This document shows positions 38,144 to 49,428 of a stretch of 64,000 nucleotides of DNA, piece by piece. Each line of letters starts with the position of its first letter. The first letter of the stretch is position 1. Location: contig NZ_JACIEJ010000004.1 in NCBI RefSeq assembly GCF_014196795.1, forward strand, positions 1 through 64,000. The letters are read 5' to 3'. The position numbers and the translations under genes are program-made. The notes beneath the pieces were generated by a model. The model worked only from the letters and a program-made list of their open reading frames with translations, was not told the DNA's origin and did no database searches. Origin of the DNA: Sagittula marina (GTDB lineage: Bacteria; Pseudomonadota; Alphaproteobacteria; Rhodobacterales; Rhodobacteraceae).

Positions 38144-39790
38144 CTACTGCGCCTTCAACGCCAACGCCGGCTGCCACGGTCCAAGATGCAGCTTGCCGTC
38201 CCACCCCGGTGCAGCGCTGCCAAGCTCCTGGCCAATCTGGTGCCATTCCCCCGCCGGTGCGTCGAGCGTTGCGGGTTCTCCGGACAGGTTCACCGCGACA
38301 AAGATCGTCTCGTCTTCGTGCGTCCGGGTGAAATGCACCACGCTGCCCGTTGCCGCGACCTTGGAATGCGCGCCCTTCTTCAGGGCCTTGTGCGCATGGC
38401 GGAATCCGATCGTCCGGCGATAGTGGTGCAACAGCGCGCCCGGATCATTCTCCTGCTCGGACACCGCCAACGGCAGGTGTTGATGCGACACCGGCAGCCA
38501 CGGTCTTTCTGCCGAGAAGCCGCCATTCTGGCTGCTGTTGTCCCAGACCATCGGCGTACGACAGCCGTCGCGGCCCTTGAACTCCGGCCAGAACTCGATG
38601 CCATAGGGGTCTTGCAGATCCTCGAACGGCACATCTGCCTCGCCCAGACCCAGCTCTTCGCCCTGATAGATGCAGACCGACCCGCGCAGGCACATCATCA
38701 GCGTGTTCATCGCCCGGCTGGCCGCAGGTGGCAGATCCCAGCGCGTCGGGTGCCGCACCACATCGTGGTTGGAATAGGCCCAGCAGGCCCAGCCGTCCGG
38801 CACCTTCTCGTCGACCATCTCCATGACGTTCACGACGCGCTCCGCCGAGGGGCGGTGATTGGAGAGGAATTCAAACGAATAGCACATGTGCACGCGGTTA
38901 TCACCGGCAGTGTATTCGCCCATGATCTCCAGCCCCTTCTGGGCATCGCCAACCTCGCCCACGGCCGTTGCCGCCGGATATTCATCCAGCAAGGCGCGGA
39001 ACCGCTCCAGGAACGCAAGGTTCTCCGGCCGGTTCTTGTCGTACAGGTGCAGCTGGTGGTTGTATGGATTGACCTTCGGCGCGATGGAATCGTCGCGCTC
39101 CTCCGGCGGCAGGCCGGGATTGTCGCGCAGTTCAAGGTCGTGGAAGTAAAAGTTGATGGTGTCCAGGCGGAAGCCATCAACCCCACGATCCAGCCAGAAC
39201 CGCACCGAGGCCAGCAAGGCATCCTGCACCTCCGGGTTGTGCAGGTTCAGGTCGGGCTGCTCGACAAGGAAGTTGTGCTGGAAATACTGTTCCCGCCCCG
39301 GATGCCACTGCCAGCCCGGCCCGCCAAAGATCGACAGCCAGTTCGTCGGCGGCGTGCCATCGGGCTTGGGATCGGCCCAGACGTACCAATCCGCCTTCGG
39401 ATTGTCGCGCGACGACTTGCTTTCAAGGAACCACGGATGCTCGTTCGAGGTGTGCGACAGAACGAGGTCGATCATCACCTTGATGCCGTAGAAATGCGCC
39501 GTCTCCACCAGCACGTCGAAATCCGACAGCGTGCCGAACATCGGGTCCACGTCGCAGTAATCGCTGACGTCGTAGCCGAAATCCTTCATCGGCGAGGTGA
39601 AAAACGGCGAAATCCAGATCGCGTCCACGCCGAGAGAGGCGATATGCGGCAGGCGTCCGGTGATCCCGTTCAGATCCCCGATGCCGTCGCCGTTGCTGTC
39701 CTGATAGGAGCGCGGATAGATCTGATAGATCACCGCACCGCGCCACCAATCCTTGTCCACGGATTTCGGGTCGATTGTCTGCTCTGTCAT
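38144..39790 (-). CDS. aglA: Alpha-glucosidase, GH13 family
   Basis: A 548-residue cytoplasmic enzyme that hydrolyses alpha-glucosides such as maltose, sucrose or trehalose. GH13 motifs: VIYQIYPRSYQDSNGDGIGDL, DLVLSHTSNEHPW, the nucleophile region DGFRLDTINFY, the acid Glu in AVGEVGD and YSNHDVVR. AGGAAAG before ATG 39790 sets the start. Its place between aglG and aglK matches the agl operons of rhizobia. Confidence 0.93.
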   Translation of the reverse strand: MTEQTIDPKSVDKDWWRGAVIYQIYPRSYQDSNGDGIGDLNGITGRLPHIASLGVDAIWISPFFTSPMKDFGYDVSDYCDVDPMFGTLSDFDVLVETAHFYGIKVMIDLVLSHTSNEHPWFLESKSSRDNPKADWYVWADPKPDGTPPTNWLSIFGGPGWQWHPGREQYFQHNFLVEQPDLNLHNPEVQDALLASVRFWLDRGVDGFRLDTINFYFHDLELRDNPGLPPEERDDSIAPKVNPYNHQLHLYDKNRPENLAFLERFRALLDEYPAATAVGEVGDAQKGLEIMGEYTAGDNRVHMCYSFEFLSNHRPSAERVVNVMEMVDEKVPDGWACWAYSNHDVVRHPTRWDLPPAASRAMNTLMMCLRGSVCIYQGEELGLGEADVPFEDLQDPYGIEFWPEFKGRDGCRTPMVWDNSSQNGGFSAERPWLPVSHQHLPLAVSEQENDPGALLHHYRRTIGFRHAHKALKKGAHSKVAATGSVVHFTRTHEDETIFVAVNLSGEPATLDAPAGEWHQIGQELGSAAPGWDGKLHLGPWQPALALKAQ

Positions 39791-39878
39791 AAAATGTCTT
39801 TCCTGTTCCGGGCCGGGAGGTCTGGCTCGCACGGGCCCATCTTTCGCCTCGGACCGACGCCCAAGGCATGGTTAACCT

Positions 39879-41033
39879 CTATTTCACCGATCCCGCCAGC
39901 AAGCCGCGCACGAGATACCTCTGCATTGCAAAGAACACGAACAGCGGGACTGCAATGCTGACAAAGGCCGCCGTGGCAAGGATTTCCCAATTGCCCCCGC
40001 GCGTGCCCAACAATTCAACGATCTGGTTGGTCATCACGGTGGTTTGCCCTGTTGCATCAATCAGGAAAACCTTGGCCACAAGCAGATCGTTCCACGTCCA
40101 CAGGAACTGAAAGATCGCGAAGGACGCCAACGCCGGATAGCTCAGCGGCAGGATGATCTTGGTAAAAATCTGAAACTCGGTGGCCCCGTCCACCCGGGCG
40201 TTCTCGATGATATCCCGCGGCAGACCGGCCATGTAGTTGCGCAGCAGATAGATCGCCAAGGGCAGGCCAAAGGCCGTATGCGCCAGCCACACCCCCAGGT
40301 AGCCTTTGCCGATGCCGATCTGCAAATGCAGCTTCAGGAGCGGGATCAGCGCCAGTTGCAACGGCACCACCAACAGCCCCACCACAAAGGCGATCAGCAG
40401 CGCGCGCCCCGGAAAGTCCATCCACGCGAGGGCATAAGCCGCGAACGCCGCCACCACGATGGGGATGATCGTCGCCGGGATCGTCACGGTCAGCGTGTTG
40501 AAAAACGCCTTGGCCATGCTGTCCGTCGCATTGTCGCTGAACAGCACCTGTTGGTAGTTGGCCAGCGTGAACTCCGGCGGCACCAGCGCGGTGACGAACA
40601 CCCGCTGCCCGCGCCGCCCCTCGATCTGCTCGGGCGCTTCCATCCGGTAGTCGCCGTTCTCCTGCACGGTGACGCGCTCACCGGCGCGGGTCTCGGCGGT
40701 CTCGCCCGCCGCGTAAGCCCCCACATCGCGCGAGGACGTGCCCCAGACCGAGATCGGCGCCGGCTCCACGCCTTCCTCGTCAAACAGGTTGCCCTCGATC
40801 ACCCAGACATCGCCGTCCTGCACCTGCGTCTCCGGCGACCCCGTGCGCAGCGTCAGGTTCTGCTCGGCGGCAAAGGGCGCCTTCCACCAGCCGGTCGTGG
40901 CGATCTGGTCCGCCGTGCGAAACGACGACACGAACAGCCCCACGGTCGGGAACAGCCAGAGCGCCACGATCAGCACCACAGAGATATTCACCGCCCAGCT
41001 CAGCGAGGATTTCGATCCAGCGATATTGTCCAT
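39879..41033 (-). CDS. aglG: Alpha-glucoside ABC transporter permease
   Basis: A 384-residue inner-membrane permease with six helices and the ABC-coupling EAA loop (ENARVDGATEFQIFTKIILP). Between helices 1 and 2 is a periplasmic stretch of about 110 residues (TLRTGSPETQVQDGDV...FVTALVPPEF), longer than in MalG but, as I recall, usual for AglG. It pairs with AglF, 18 bp upstream. Confidence 0.9.
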   Translation of the reverse strand: MDNIAGSKSSLSWAVNISVVLIVALWLFPTVGLFVSSFRTADQIATTGWWKAPFAAEQNLTLRTGSPETQVQDGDVWVIEGNLFDEEGVEPAPISVWGTSSRDVGAYAAGETAETRAGERVTVQENGDYRMEAPEQIEGRRGQRVFVTALVPPEFTLANYQQVLFSDNATDSMAKAFFNTLTVTIPATIIPIVVAAFAAYALAWMDFPGRALLIAFVVGLLVVPLQLALIPLLKLHLQIGIGKGYLGVWLAHTAFGLPLAIYLLRNYMAGLPRDIIENARVDGATEFQIFTKIILPLSYPALASFAIFQFLWTWNDLLVAKVFLIDATGQTTVMTNQIVELLGTRGGNWEILATAAFVSIAVPLFVFFAMQRYLVRGLLAGSVK

Positions 41034-41051
41034 CAGGTTTCCTCTCGCGGC

Positions 41052-42053
41052 TCAGCGCATCTCGCGGCGCGCCTGCACCACGTTCCAGACCAGAATTGGT
41101 GTCACCAAGACCATGATGACGATGGCAGAGGCCGACCCCACCCCCCAGTCATTGGCACGGAACAGCTTGTCGAACATGTAGTTGGCCAGAACCTGCGTGC
41201 CCCACTGGCCGTTGGTCATGGCGAATACGATGTCAAAGATCTTCAGCACCACCAGCGTGATCGTCGTCCAGACCACCATGATGGTCGGATAGATCTGCGG
41301 CACCTTGATCTTGAAAAAGATCTGGAACGGCCCGGCCCCGTCCACGATGGCCGCCTCGATGGTTTCTTCGGGAATGCCGCGCAGCGCCGCCGACAGGATC
41401 ACCATGGCAAAGCCCGTCTGGATCCAGATCAGAACCACCATCAGGAAAAAGTTGTTCCAGAACGGCGTCGTCAGCCATTGCTGCGGATCATTGCCGCTGA
41501 ACCAGACGTACATGGCATTCAACACGCCGATCTGCTCGGTGTCCGGCGGGCGCGCGTCATAGACCAGCTTCCAGATCACCGACGCCCCTACAAAGGAGAT
41601 CGCCATCGGCATGAAAATCAGCGATTTCGCGATATTGCCCCATCTCAGCCGGTCGGTCAGCTGGGCCACGATCAGACCCAGCGCCGTGGACATCGCCGGA
41701 ACAACGAACAGCCACAACATGTTGTTGGTCATGGCCTCCCAGAACTTCGGCTCAGAGAACATCTGGCTGTAGTTGGCCAGCCCGACAAATGCCCCACCCT
41801 GATCGCGGTCGGTCATCGACAGGCGCAGCGTCTCGACCACCGGATAGGCCAGGTAGAGCGTCAGCGCGAACAGCGCCGGAAACAGGAACAGCCAGGGGCG
41901 GACCATGTTCGCGCGGTTGATATTGCGCCCCGCGTTCGGCCCCTTGGCGGGAAACAGCACACGGTCGACCAACTGGTTGGAAAAATAGAAATAGGCGACG
42001 CAGGCGCCCACACCGATCACGATGGTCATCAGACCTTGTATTGCCGGATGCAT
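41052..42053 (-). CDS. aglF: Alpha-glucoside ABC transporter permease
   Basis: A 333-residue permease starting MHPAIQGLMTIVIGVGACVA, with eight hydrophobic segments and the EAA-like loop EAAIVDGAGPFQIFFKIKVP. It forms the transmembrane channel with AglG. It is 74 bp downstream of aglE. Confidence 0.9.
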   Translation of the reverse strand: MHPAIQGLMTIVIGVGACVAYFYFSNQLVDRVLFPAKGPNAGRNINRANMVRPWLFLFPALFALTLYLAYPVVETLRLSMTDRDQGGAFVGLANYSQMFSEPKFWEAMTNNMLWLFVVPAMSTALGLIVAQLTDRLRWGNIAKSLIFMPMAISFVGASVIWKLVYDARPPDTEQIGVLNAMYVWFSGNDPQQWLTTPFWNNFFLMVVLIWIQTGFAMVILSAALRGIPEETIEAAIVDGAGPFQIFFKIKVPQIYPTIMVVWTTITLVVLKIFDIVFAMTNGQWGTQVLANYMFDKLFRANDWGVGSASAIVIMVLVTPILVWNVVQARREMR

Positions 42054-42127
42054 CAGCCGCTCTCCTCCCCCAATTGGCAGCCAAAGGCACCCCGCGACCG
42101 CGCGGGATGCCCCGTAAGTTCAGCGCG

Positions 42128-43393
42128 TTACTTCAGCGCGTCCCAGCTGTCCTGGATCTGCTTGCCGACCTCTTCGGACGATGCGCCGCCCGCGTAGTCG
42201 ACCATCCCGGTCCAGAAGGTGCCCGCGCCGACGCCACCGGGCATCAGGTCCGACCCGTCAAAGCGGAAGGTCGTCGCATCCAGCAGGATTTCGTTCATCG
42301 CCCGCAGCGTCGGATCAGAGAACTTGTCCAGATCGACCCCGGTGTGCGGCGTCAGGAAACCCTTCAGCCCCATCCAGATTTCATGCGCGTCCGGCGTTTG
42401 CAGATAAGCAATCAGGTCATGCGCCGCCTGGTTCTCGTTGGTGATGGCCCAAAGCGTACCCGCGCCCAAAACCGGCTTGCCCAGATCCTTCTCGGCGTAG
42501 GCCGGGAAGTAGAAGAAATCCGCATCCAGACCCACTTCGGTGCCTTCGGGGAAGAACGCCGGGATAAACGAGGCCTGATGGTGCATGTAGCACTGCGGCG
42601 GCGAGGCAAAGAGCCCCTTCGGGCTGTCACGGAAGTCGGTGGAGGCCACCGCGCCCCGGCCGCCCGCAACGCGCGCGTCTTCGATGAACCAGCCGAATTC
42701 GTCAATCGCGCCGGTCACTTTCGGGTCGGTGAAGGGCAGCTCGTTGGACACCCAGGCATCGTAATCCTCGGGCGACTGCGTGCGCAGCATCATATCCTCG
42801 ACCCAGTCGGTCGCAGGCCAGCCCGTCGCGCCACCCGATCCCAGACCGATGCACCACGGCGTCTCGCCGTCCTCGACCATCTGCTCGGTCAGCGCCTTGA
42901 GATCTTCGAGCGTCTCCGGAACCTCGTAGCCCGCGTCCTCGAAGTTTTCCGGCACGTACCAGACCAGCGATTTCACATCGACCTTGTAGAAAAAGCCGTA
43001 CAGATCGTCTTCGCCATCCGGTCCGGTGTAGCTGCCCAGATCGACCCAGGACTGCCCCGCCGCGTAGTTTTCCTTGATCCAGTCGCCGGTGCCGTCCTTC
43101 AGCGGTGTCAGGAACCCGCGCGACGCCATGTCCGAGGCCAGCCCCGGCTGCGGGAACACCGACACGTTCGGCGCGCTGCCCGCTTCGGCATCCACCATGA
43201 TCTGCTGCTCAAAGCTGTCAGAACCCACGTAGGACACGTTGTGACCCGATTTCTCGGCAAAATCCGCCAGCACGGTTTCGACCATTTCCTGGTCCGGCCC
43301 CAGCCAGGGCCCAAACACCGTCACATCTTCGGCCTGCGCGGCCCCTGCCCCCAGCGCAACAAACGCAACACCAGCATAAAGCGATTTCTTCAT
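42128..43393 (-). CDS. aglE: Alpha-glucoside ABC transporter, substrate-binding protein
   Basis: A 421-residue periplasmic protein with a signal peptide (cleavage near AQA-EDV) and the family 1 solute-binding fold. GGAGGTTG before ATG 43393 sets the start. First gene of the agl operon, it delivers alpha-glucosides to AglFG. Two AglR-type palindromes lie upstream. Confidence 0.9.
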   Translation of the reverse strand: MKKSLYAGVAFVALGAGAAQAEDVTVFGPWLGPDQEMVETVLADFAEKSGHNVSYVGSDSFEQQIMVDAEAGSAPNVSVFPQPGLASDMASRGFLTPLKDGTGDWIKENYAAGQSWVDLGSYTGPDGEDDLYGFFYKVDVKSLVWYVPENFEDAGYEVPETLEDLKALTEQMVEDGETPWCIGLGSGGATGWPATDWVEDMMLRTQSPEDYDAWVSNELPFTDPKVTGAIDEFGWFIEDARVAGGRGAVASTDFRDSPKGLFASPPQCYMHHQASFIPAFFPEGTEVGLDADFFYFPAYAEKDLGKPVLGAGTLWAITNENQAAHDLIAYLQTPDAHEIWMGLKGFLTPHTGVDLDKFSDPTLRAMNEILLDATTFRFDGSDLMPGGVGAGTFWTGMVDYAGGASSEEVGKQIQDSWDALK

Positions 43394-43466
43394 TCTCAAC
43401 CTCCCGGACGACCACAGCTTTGTGGATGAATTCTCGTGCTCCCAGCGCAAAGGTGATTCCCCTCCC

Positions 43467-43480
43467 CCAAAGCGCTTTGG
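43467..43480. promoter_or_regulatory. LacI-family operator, aglE side
   Basis: CCAAAGCGCTTTGG is a perfect 14-bp palindrome with the central CG of LacI/GalR operators, 74 bp before aglE. A second copy is at 43614-43625. Confidence 0.8.
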
Positions 43481-43506
43481 AGACTTTCAACCTGAGACAA
43501 AGCTTA

Positions 43507-43526
43507 GACTCTGTCAACGCAGAGTC
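43507..43526. repeat. Dyad in the agl divergent region
   Basis: GACTCTG-TCAACG-CAGAGTC has 7-bp perfect arms between the two AglR palindromes. It may be an operator for a second regulator or a hairpin in the leader RNA. Confidence 0.4.
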
Positions 43527-43548
43527 CAACGATTCCCTCCATTTTCAA

Positions 43549-43563
43549 TGCTGCGCCGCAGCA
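43549..43563. promoter_or_regulatory. CTGC-N3-GCAG palindrome in the agl control region
   Basis: TGCTGCGCCGCAGCA, extended to ATGCTGCG-C-CGCAGCAT (43548-43564), is identical in its core to the site at 19201-19215 and resembles PhaR sites. Confidence 0.45.
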
Positions 43564-43613
43564 TGTCGCGCCGCGCTGCCGCGTCGAAAATACCCCAAGA
43601 TCGCTTGACTATT

Positions 43614-43625
43614 CAAAGCGCTTTG
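43614..43625. promoter_or_regulatory. LacI-family operator, aglR side
   Basis: CAAAGCGCTTTG is a perfect 12-bp palindrome identical in its core to the site at 43467-43480, 14 bp before the aglR start. It suggests autorepression and looping with the first site. Confidence 0.8.
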
Positions 43626-43639
43626 GGTGACATGCCGCC

Positions 43640-44662
43640 ATGAACCTCAAAGAACTCGCAAAACACCTCAAGTTGTCTCAGACCACCGTCAGCCGCGCGC
43701 TGAACGGCTACCCCGAGGTGAGCGAGCAAACCCGCCAGAGGGTTCAAAGCGCCGCGCGCTCGCTGAACTACAGCCCGAACACCCGCGCCAAAAGCCTGGC
43801 CACCGGGCGCACACAGGCCATCGGACATGTGCTGCCGATCTCCGCCAGTCACGAGATGGTCAACCCGGTGTTCGGTGACTTCATCGCCGGCGCGGGCCGC
43901 ACCTACTCTGCCGCGGGATACGAGATCGTCATCTCTCTGGTGCAGGATCAGGACGAGGCCGCAGCCTACCGCAACCTCCACGCCCGGGGCTCCGTCGACG
44001 GCATCCTCGTGCACGGCCCGCATATGTCAGACCCCCGCATCCCGCTGCTGCGCGAGCTGGGGTTGCCCTTCGTGGTACACGGCCGCGCCTCGCAAGAAAC
44101 AGGCCCCTATTCCTGGCTCGACATCAACAACCAGCGTGCCTTTGAACGGGCCACGGAATTTCTGCTGCATCTCGGCCATCGCCGCATTGCGCTGGTCAAC
44201 GGCCTGGAATTCATGGACTTCGCCTTCCGCCGCCGCGCCGGTTTCGAGGCCGCCCTGGCCGCCCGCGACCTCAAACCCGACCCCGCCCTCATGCGCTCCG
44301 AGGAAATGACAGAGGTGTCAGGATACCGCGCCGCCCGCGAGATGCTGGCGCGCGACGATGCCCCCACCGCCTTTCTCGTCTCCTCCATGATCACTGCCAT
44401 CGGCATCCGCCGCGCCATCCACGAGGCGGGGCTGGAGATGGGCCGCGACGTCTCGGTCATCACCCATGACGACAATCTGGGCTACCTCAAGAACGGCCAC
44501 TCCGTGCCGATCTTCACCGCCACGCGCTCCTCCGTGCGCCTCGCGGGGGAACAGGCCGCAGCCATGTTGCTCGACCTCATCCGCGATCCCGCGCGCACCC
44601 CGAAAACGCAGGTGCTGGAGGCCGAACTGATTATCGGCGCCTCCACCGGCCCCGCTCCATAA
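43640..44662 (+). CDS. aglR: LacI-family transcriptional repressor of the agl genes
   Basis: A 340-residue LacI-family protein with the N-terminal HTH and hinge (MNLKELAKHLKLSQTTVSRA ... TRAKSLATGRTQAIG) and a periplasmic-binding-like sugar domain. It is divergent from aglE, with two matching palindromes between, and cotranscribed with GH1 (9 bp gap) and glk. It probably releases DNA on binding an alpha-glucoside. Confidence 0.92.
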   Translation: MNLKELAKHLKLSQTTVSRALNGYPEVSEQTRQRVQSAARSLNYSPNTRAKSLATGRTQAIGHVLPISASHEMVNPVFGDFIAGAGRTYSAAGYEIVISLVQDQDEAAAYRNLHARGSVDGILVHGPHMSDPRIPLLRELGLPFVVHGRASQETGPYSWLDINNQRAFERATEFLLHLGHRRIALVNGLEFMDFAFRRRAGFEAALAARDLKPDPALMRSEEMTEVSGYRAAREMLARDDAPTAFLVSSMITAIGIRRAIHEAGLEMGRDVSVITHDDNLGYLKNGHSVPIFTATRSSVRLAGEQAAAMLLDLIRDPARTPKTQVLEAELIIGASTGPAP

Positions 44663-44671
44663 GGACCTCCC

Positions 44672-45994
44672 ATGCGACACAAACGCTCTGATTTTCCACA
44701 GGATTTCCTGTTCGGTACCGCCACGTCCTCCTACCAGATCGAAGGCCACGGCCAGGGCGGCGCGGGCCGCACCATCTGGGACGATTACGCCGACACACCC
44801 GGCAATGTCGTTCGGGCAGAGAACGGGCAACGCGCCTGCGATCACTACAACCGCTACGAAGCGGACCTCGATCTGGTGCGCGACGCGGGCTTTGACTGCT
44901 ACCGTTTCTCCCTGTCATGGGCGCGGATCATGCCAGAGGGGCGCGGCACGCCCAACGCCGAAGGTCTGGACTTCTACGACCGCCTCACCGACGCCATGCT
45001 GGAACGCGGGTTGAAGCCCGCCGCCACGCTCTATCATTGGGAACTGCCGTCGCCCTTGCAGGACATGGGTGGCTGGCGCAACCGCGACATTGCCGAATGG
45101 TTCGCCGATTACACCCGTGTCATCATGGACCGCATCGGCGACCGCATGTGGTCTGTGGCCCCGATCAACGAGCCGTGGTGCGTGGCCTGGCTGTCGCACT
45201 TCATGGGGCTGCAAGCGCCCGGCGTGCGCGACATCCGCGCCACCGCCCGCGCCATGCACCATGTGCTGCTGGCGCATGGCCGCTCGATCGAGACGATGCG
45301 CGACATGGGGCTGAACAACCTTGGCGCGGTGGTGAACATGGAATGGGCCACGGCTGCCGATGGCTCTCCCGAATCCGTCGCCGCCGCCACACGCTACGAC
45401 GCCTATTACAACCGATGGTTCCTGTCCGGCCTGTTCAAAGGCGCATATCCCGAAGCCGCTTTGGAAGGGCTTGAGCCACACTTGCCCAAAGGCTGGCAAG
45501 ACGACTTCGCCACCATCGGCGCCAAGCTCGATTGGTGCGGCCTCAACTATTACACGCGCAAGTTGATCGCCCATGACGACACGCCTTGGCCCGCCCTCAA
45601 GGAAGTCGACGGGCCCCTGCCCAAGACATTGATGGGATGGGAGATTTATCCTCAGGGGCTTCAGGACTTTCTTGAGCGCACCGCCCGAAAGTACACCGGC
45701 GACCTGCCGCTCTATGTAACCGAAAATGGCATGGCCTCCCCGGATGTGCTGACCGACGGCACCGTTCAGGACGAGGCGCGCATCGCTTATATCAATGACC
45801 ATCTGGACGCGGTACAGCGCGCGCACGCGACGGGCGTGCCGGTGAAGGGCTACTTCGTCTGGTCCCTTCTCGACAACTATGAGTGGTCGCTGGGATATGA
45901 GAAACGTTTCGGCCTCGTGCATGTGGATTTCGACACGCTGGCACGTACGCCGAAAACCTCCTACCATGCGCTGAAACATGCCCTGACCGCCTGA
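44672..45994 (+). CDS. GH1 family beta-glucosidase
   Basis: A 440-residue GH1 enzyme: the sugar-binding start FGTATSSYQIEG, acid/base Glu in INEPWCVAW and nucleophile in YVTENGMASP near residue 350. It hydrolyses beta-glucosides in the cytoplasm. It lies between aglR and glk, so beta-glucosides may enter by the same importer or the operon may respond to mixed glucosides. Confidence 0.93.
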   Translation: MRHKRSDFPQDFLFGTATSSYQIEGHGQGGAGRTIWDDYADTPGNVVRAENGQRACDHYNRYEADLDLVRDAGFDCYRFSLSWARIMPEGRGTPNAEGLDFYDRLTDAMLERGLKPAATLYHWELPSPLQDMGGWRNRDIAEWFADYTRVIMDRIGDRMWSVAPINEPWCVAWLSHFMGLQAPGVRDIRATARAMHHVLLAHGRSIETMRDMGLNNLGAVVNMEWATAADGSPESVAAATRYDAYYNRWFLSGLFKGAYPEAALEGLEPHLPKGWQDDFATIGAKLDWCGLNYYTRKLIAHDDTPWPALKEVDGPLPKTLMGWEIYPQGLQDFLERTARKYTGDLPLYVTENGMASPDVLTDGTVQDEARIAYINDHLDAVQRAHATGVPVKGYFVWSLLDNYEWSLGYEKRFGLVHVDFDTLARTPKTSYHALKHALTA

Positions 45995-46011
45995 CGACAC
46001 GAAAGACTTTC

Positions 46012-46968
46012 ATGCAGAAACCCGTATCCGTAACCGTTGACATCGGCGGCACCAACACGCGCGTGGCGCTTTGCTCTGGCGGGGAGTTGCTGGACGAGAC
46101 CGTGCAGCGCTTCCGCAACGCGGACTTCCCCGCGCTGGAGCCGATCCTCGACGCCTACCTCGCCCCGTATTCCATGGTGAACGCAATCTGTATCGACATG
46201 GCCGGCCCCGTGAAAGACGGGGTTGGTACGCTGACCAATCTGGACTGGACGATCCACGCAAGCCGCCTGTCGCAGCGCACCGGCGGGGCGCGGGTCGCCG
46301 TGCTCAACGATCTACAGGCGCAGGGTCATGCGGTGCCGTATCTCGCCTCCGATAGCCTGCTGACGTTGCTGCCGGGACAGACCGGGCCGTCGGATGTGCG
46401 ACTGGTGGTCAACGTGGGCACCGGGCTGAACGCGGTGCCGGTGCACACCTCCGGCGCGTTGACTTTGGTCCCTGCGGCCGAAGCGGGACACATCAGCCTG
46501 CAAGCGCGCACCGCCGAAGAACTGAGGCTGGTGGACTTCATCAGCGCTCGCCTGCCCTCCTGCGGGCTGGAGGAAGTGCTCTCTGGCCGGGGCTTGGAAC
46601 ATCTGCACGCCTTTGTCTGCGCGGATGAGGGCACGGGCAGCCCACTGAGTGCCGCGGCGATCAAGGATGCCTTTCTCGCCGGGGAGCCGCAGGCGCTGCG
46701 CGCCGCCAGGCTGTTCGCCCGCTACCTCGGACGCTATGCCGGGGATCTGGCGCTGACCAACCTGCCCTTTGGCGGGATCTACCTCGTGGGCGGTGTGGCA
46801 GGACACCTGGGTCCGCACCTGATGGATCTCGGCTTTGGCGAGGCCTTTCTCGACAAGGGACGCTTTGCCGCTTTCATGGAGCAATTCCCTCTGCACCTCG
46901 TGACCGACGACTACGCCGCGCTGCGCGGCTGTGCGCACCATCTGGCAGAGCTTCAGGCAGCGACCTGA
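46012..46968 (+). CDS. glk: Glucokinase
   Basis: A 318-residue ATP-dependent glucokinase. VTVDIGGTNTRVALC is the phosphate-binding loop, NDLQAQGHAVPYL the sugar-binding Asp segment and VVNVGTGLNAV the second glycine loop. It phosphorylates glucose set free by AglA and the GH1 enzyme, completing the uptake module. It starts 17 bp after GH1. Confidence 0.88.
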   Translation: MQKPVSVTVDIGGTNTRVALCSGGELLDETVQRFRNADFPALEPILDAYLAPYSMVNAICIDMAGPVKDGVGTLTNLDWTIHASRLSQRTGGARVAVLNDLQAQGHAVPYLASDSLLTLLPGQTGPSDVRLVVNVGTGLNAVPVHTSGALTLVPAAEAGHISLQARTAEELRLVDFISARLPSCGLEEVLSGRGLEHLHAFVCADEGTGSPLSAAAIKDAFLAGEPQALRAARLFARYLGRYAGDLALTNLPFGGIYLVGGVAGHLGPHLMDLGFGEAFLDKGRFAAFMEQFPLHLVTDDYAALRGCAHHLAELQAAT

Positions 46969-47068
46969 GGCGCCACATCCTGAAGAGATCGTAAATTTGT
47001 TGTCAGCCGCAACTGCGTGCTGACGTCATGCGTCTTGCCCCTCTGCGTCAAAGCGGTCACAAGAAGTC

Positions 47069-47977
47069 ATGACATTACGCGCCATTCTCCTGATGATCCT
47101 GTCCATGTCCCTGCTGGCGTGGTCCGATGTGTTCTACAAGCTCGCCACGCAGGGCAGCTCTATCGGGCAAGCCATGACACTGGTCGCCCTCGGCGGCACG
47201 GTGCTGTTCGTGCTGCTCAGTGTCGTGATGAAGGTGCGTATCCTGACGCGGGACGCGCTGCACCCGATGATCCTGCTGCGCAACGGGTTCGAGATCATCG
47301 GCGCAATCGGCTTGGTCACCGGGCTGGCCTATGTGTCGCTGCCTGTGTTTGCTGCGATCATGCAGACCGGGCCGCTGACCGTGACCATCGGCGCGGCGAT
47401 CTTTCTCAAGGAAGACGTCGGCCCGCGCCGTTGGGCGGCCGTGGGTGTCGGCATCCTTGGCATGTTGATCGTGATCCGCCCATGGTCCGCGAGCTTTACC
47501 GGATATGAACTTTTTGCCGTTCTGGGCATCGTCGGGCTGTCCGGGCGCGATCTGGTGACGCGCCTGTCGCCCTCGCATATCCCGGCGCTGGCGATCTCTA
47601 CCTGGGGGTTTGCCTTTACCATCCCGGCCGGATGTGTGCTGTGGTTCCTGTCGGACACCCCGACGGATTGGTCTGCGCCGACCTTGTGGTCCGTGCTGGG
47701 CGCAGTGATCGTGACCGCCTCGGGCTACCTTGCGATCACAACGGCAATGCGGCTGGCCCCTGCCGCCATCGTGGCACCGTTTCGCTACACGCGGCTGGTG
47801 TTCACCCCGGCGCTTGGCATCCTGATCTTTGGCGACCGGCCTGATGCGCTGACCTACGTTGGCGCGGGCATCATCCTTGTGGCGGGGTTGTACACGTTCT
47901 TCAGGGAGCGCGCGCTGGCACAGTCCGTCGCCCCGGTCGGAACCGCTGCGCCATCGCCGGCGCGCAAGGTATCCTGA
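47069..47977 (+). CDS. DMT-superfamily (EamA) transporter
   Basis: A 302-residue membrane protein with ten hydrophobic helices in two EamA repeats. GLAYVSLPVFAAIMQTGPL and PAAIVAPFRYTRLVFTPALG are the conserved end-of-repeat segments. EamA proteins usually export amino acids or small metabolites; the substrate is not evident. It is 126 bp upstream of eno, with LacI-type half sites between. Confidence 0.85.
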   Translation: MTLRAILLMILSMSLLAWSDVFYKLATQGSSIGQAMTLVALGGTVLFVLLSVVMKVRILTRDALHPMILLRNGFEIIGAIGLVTGLAYVSLPVFAAIMQTGPLTVTIGAAIFLKEDVGPRRWAAVGVGILGMLIVIRPWSASFTGYELFAVLGIVGLSGRDLVTRLSPSHIPALAISTWGFAFTIPAGCVLWFLSDTPTDWSAPTLWSVLGAVIVTASGYLAITTAMRLAPAAIVAPFRYTRLVFTPALGILIFGDRPDALTYVGAGIILVAGLYTFFRERALAQSVAPVGTAAPSPARKVS

Positions 47978-47998
47978 CCCGTCAGGACCGGCGCAACC

Positions 47999-49377
<1,379 letters not shown>

Positions 49378-49428
49378 TCTGAGTTTCAGATACACCAATC
49401 GGCAAAATTCGGCTGATCCAACCCTGCA

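Noticed and set aside
40044-42197. 717-codon frame antisense to aglF/aglG
   Set aside because: Its translation is His/Arg/Gln-rich, typical of an antisense shadow.
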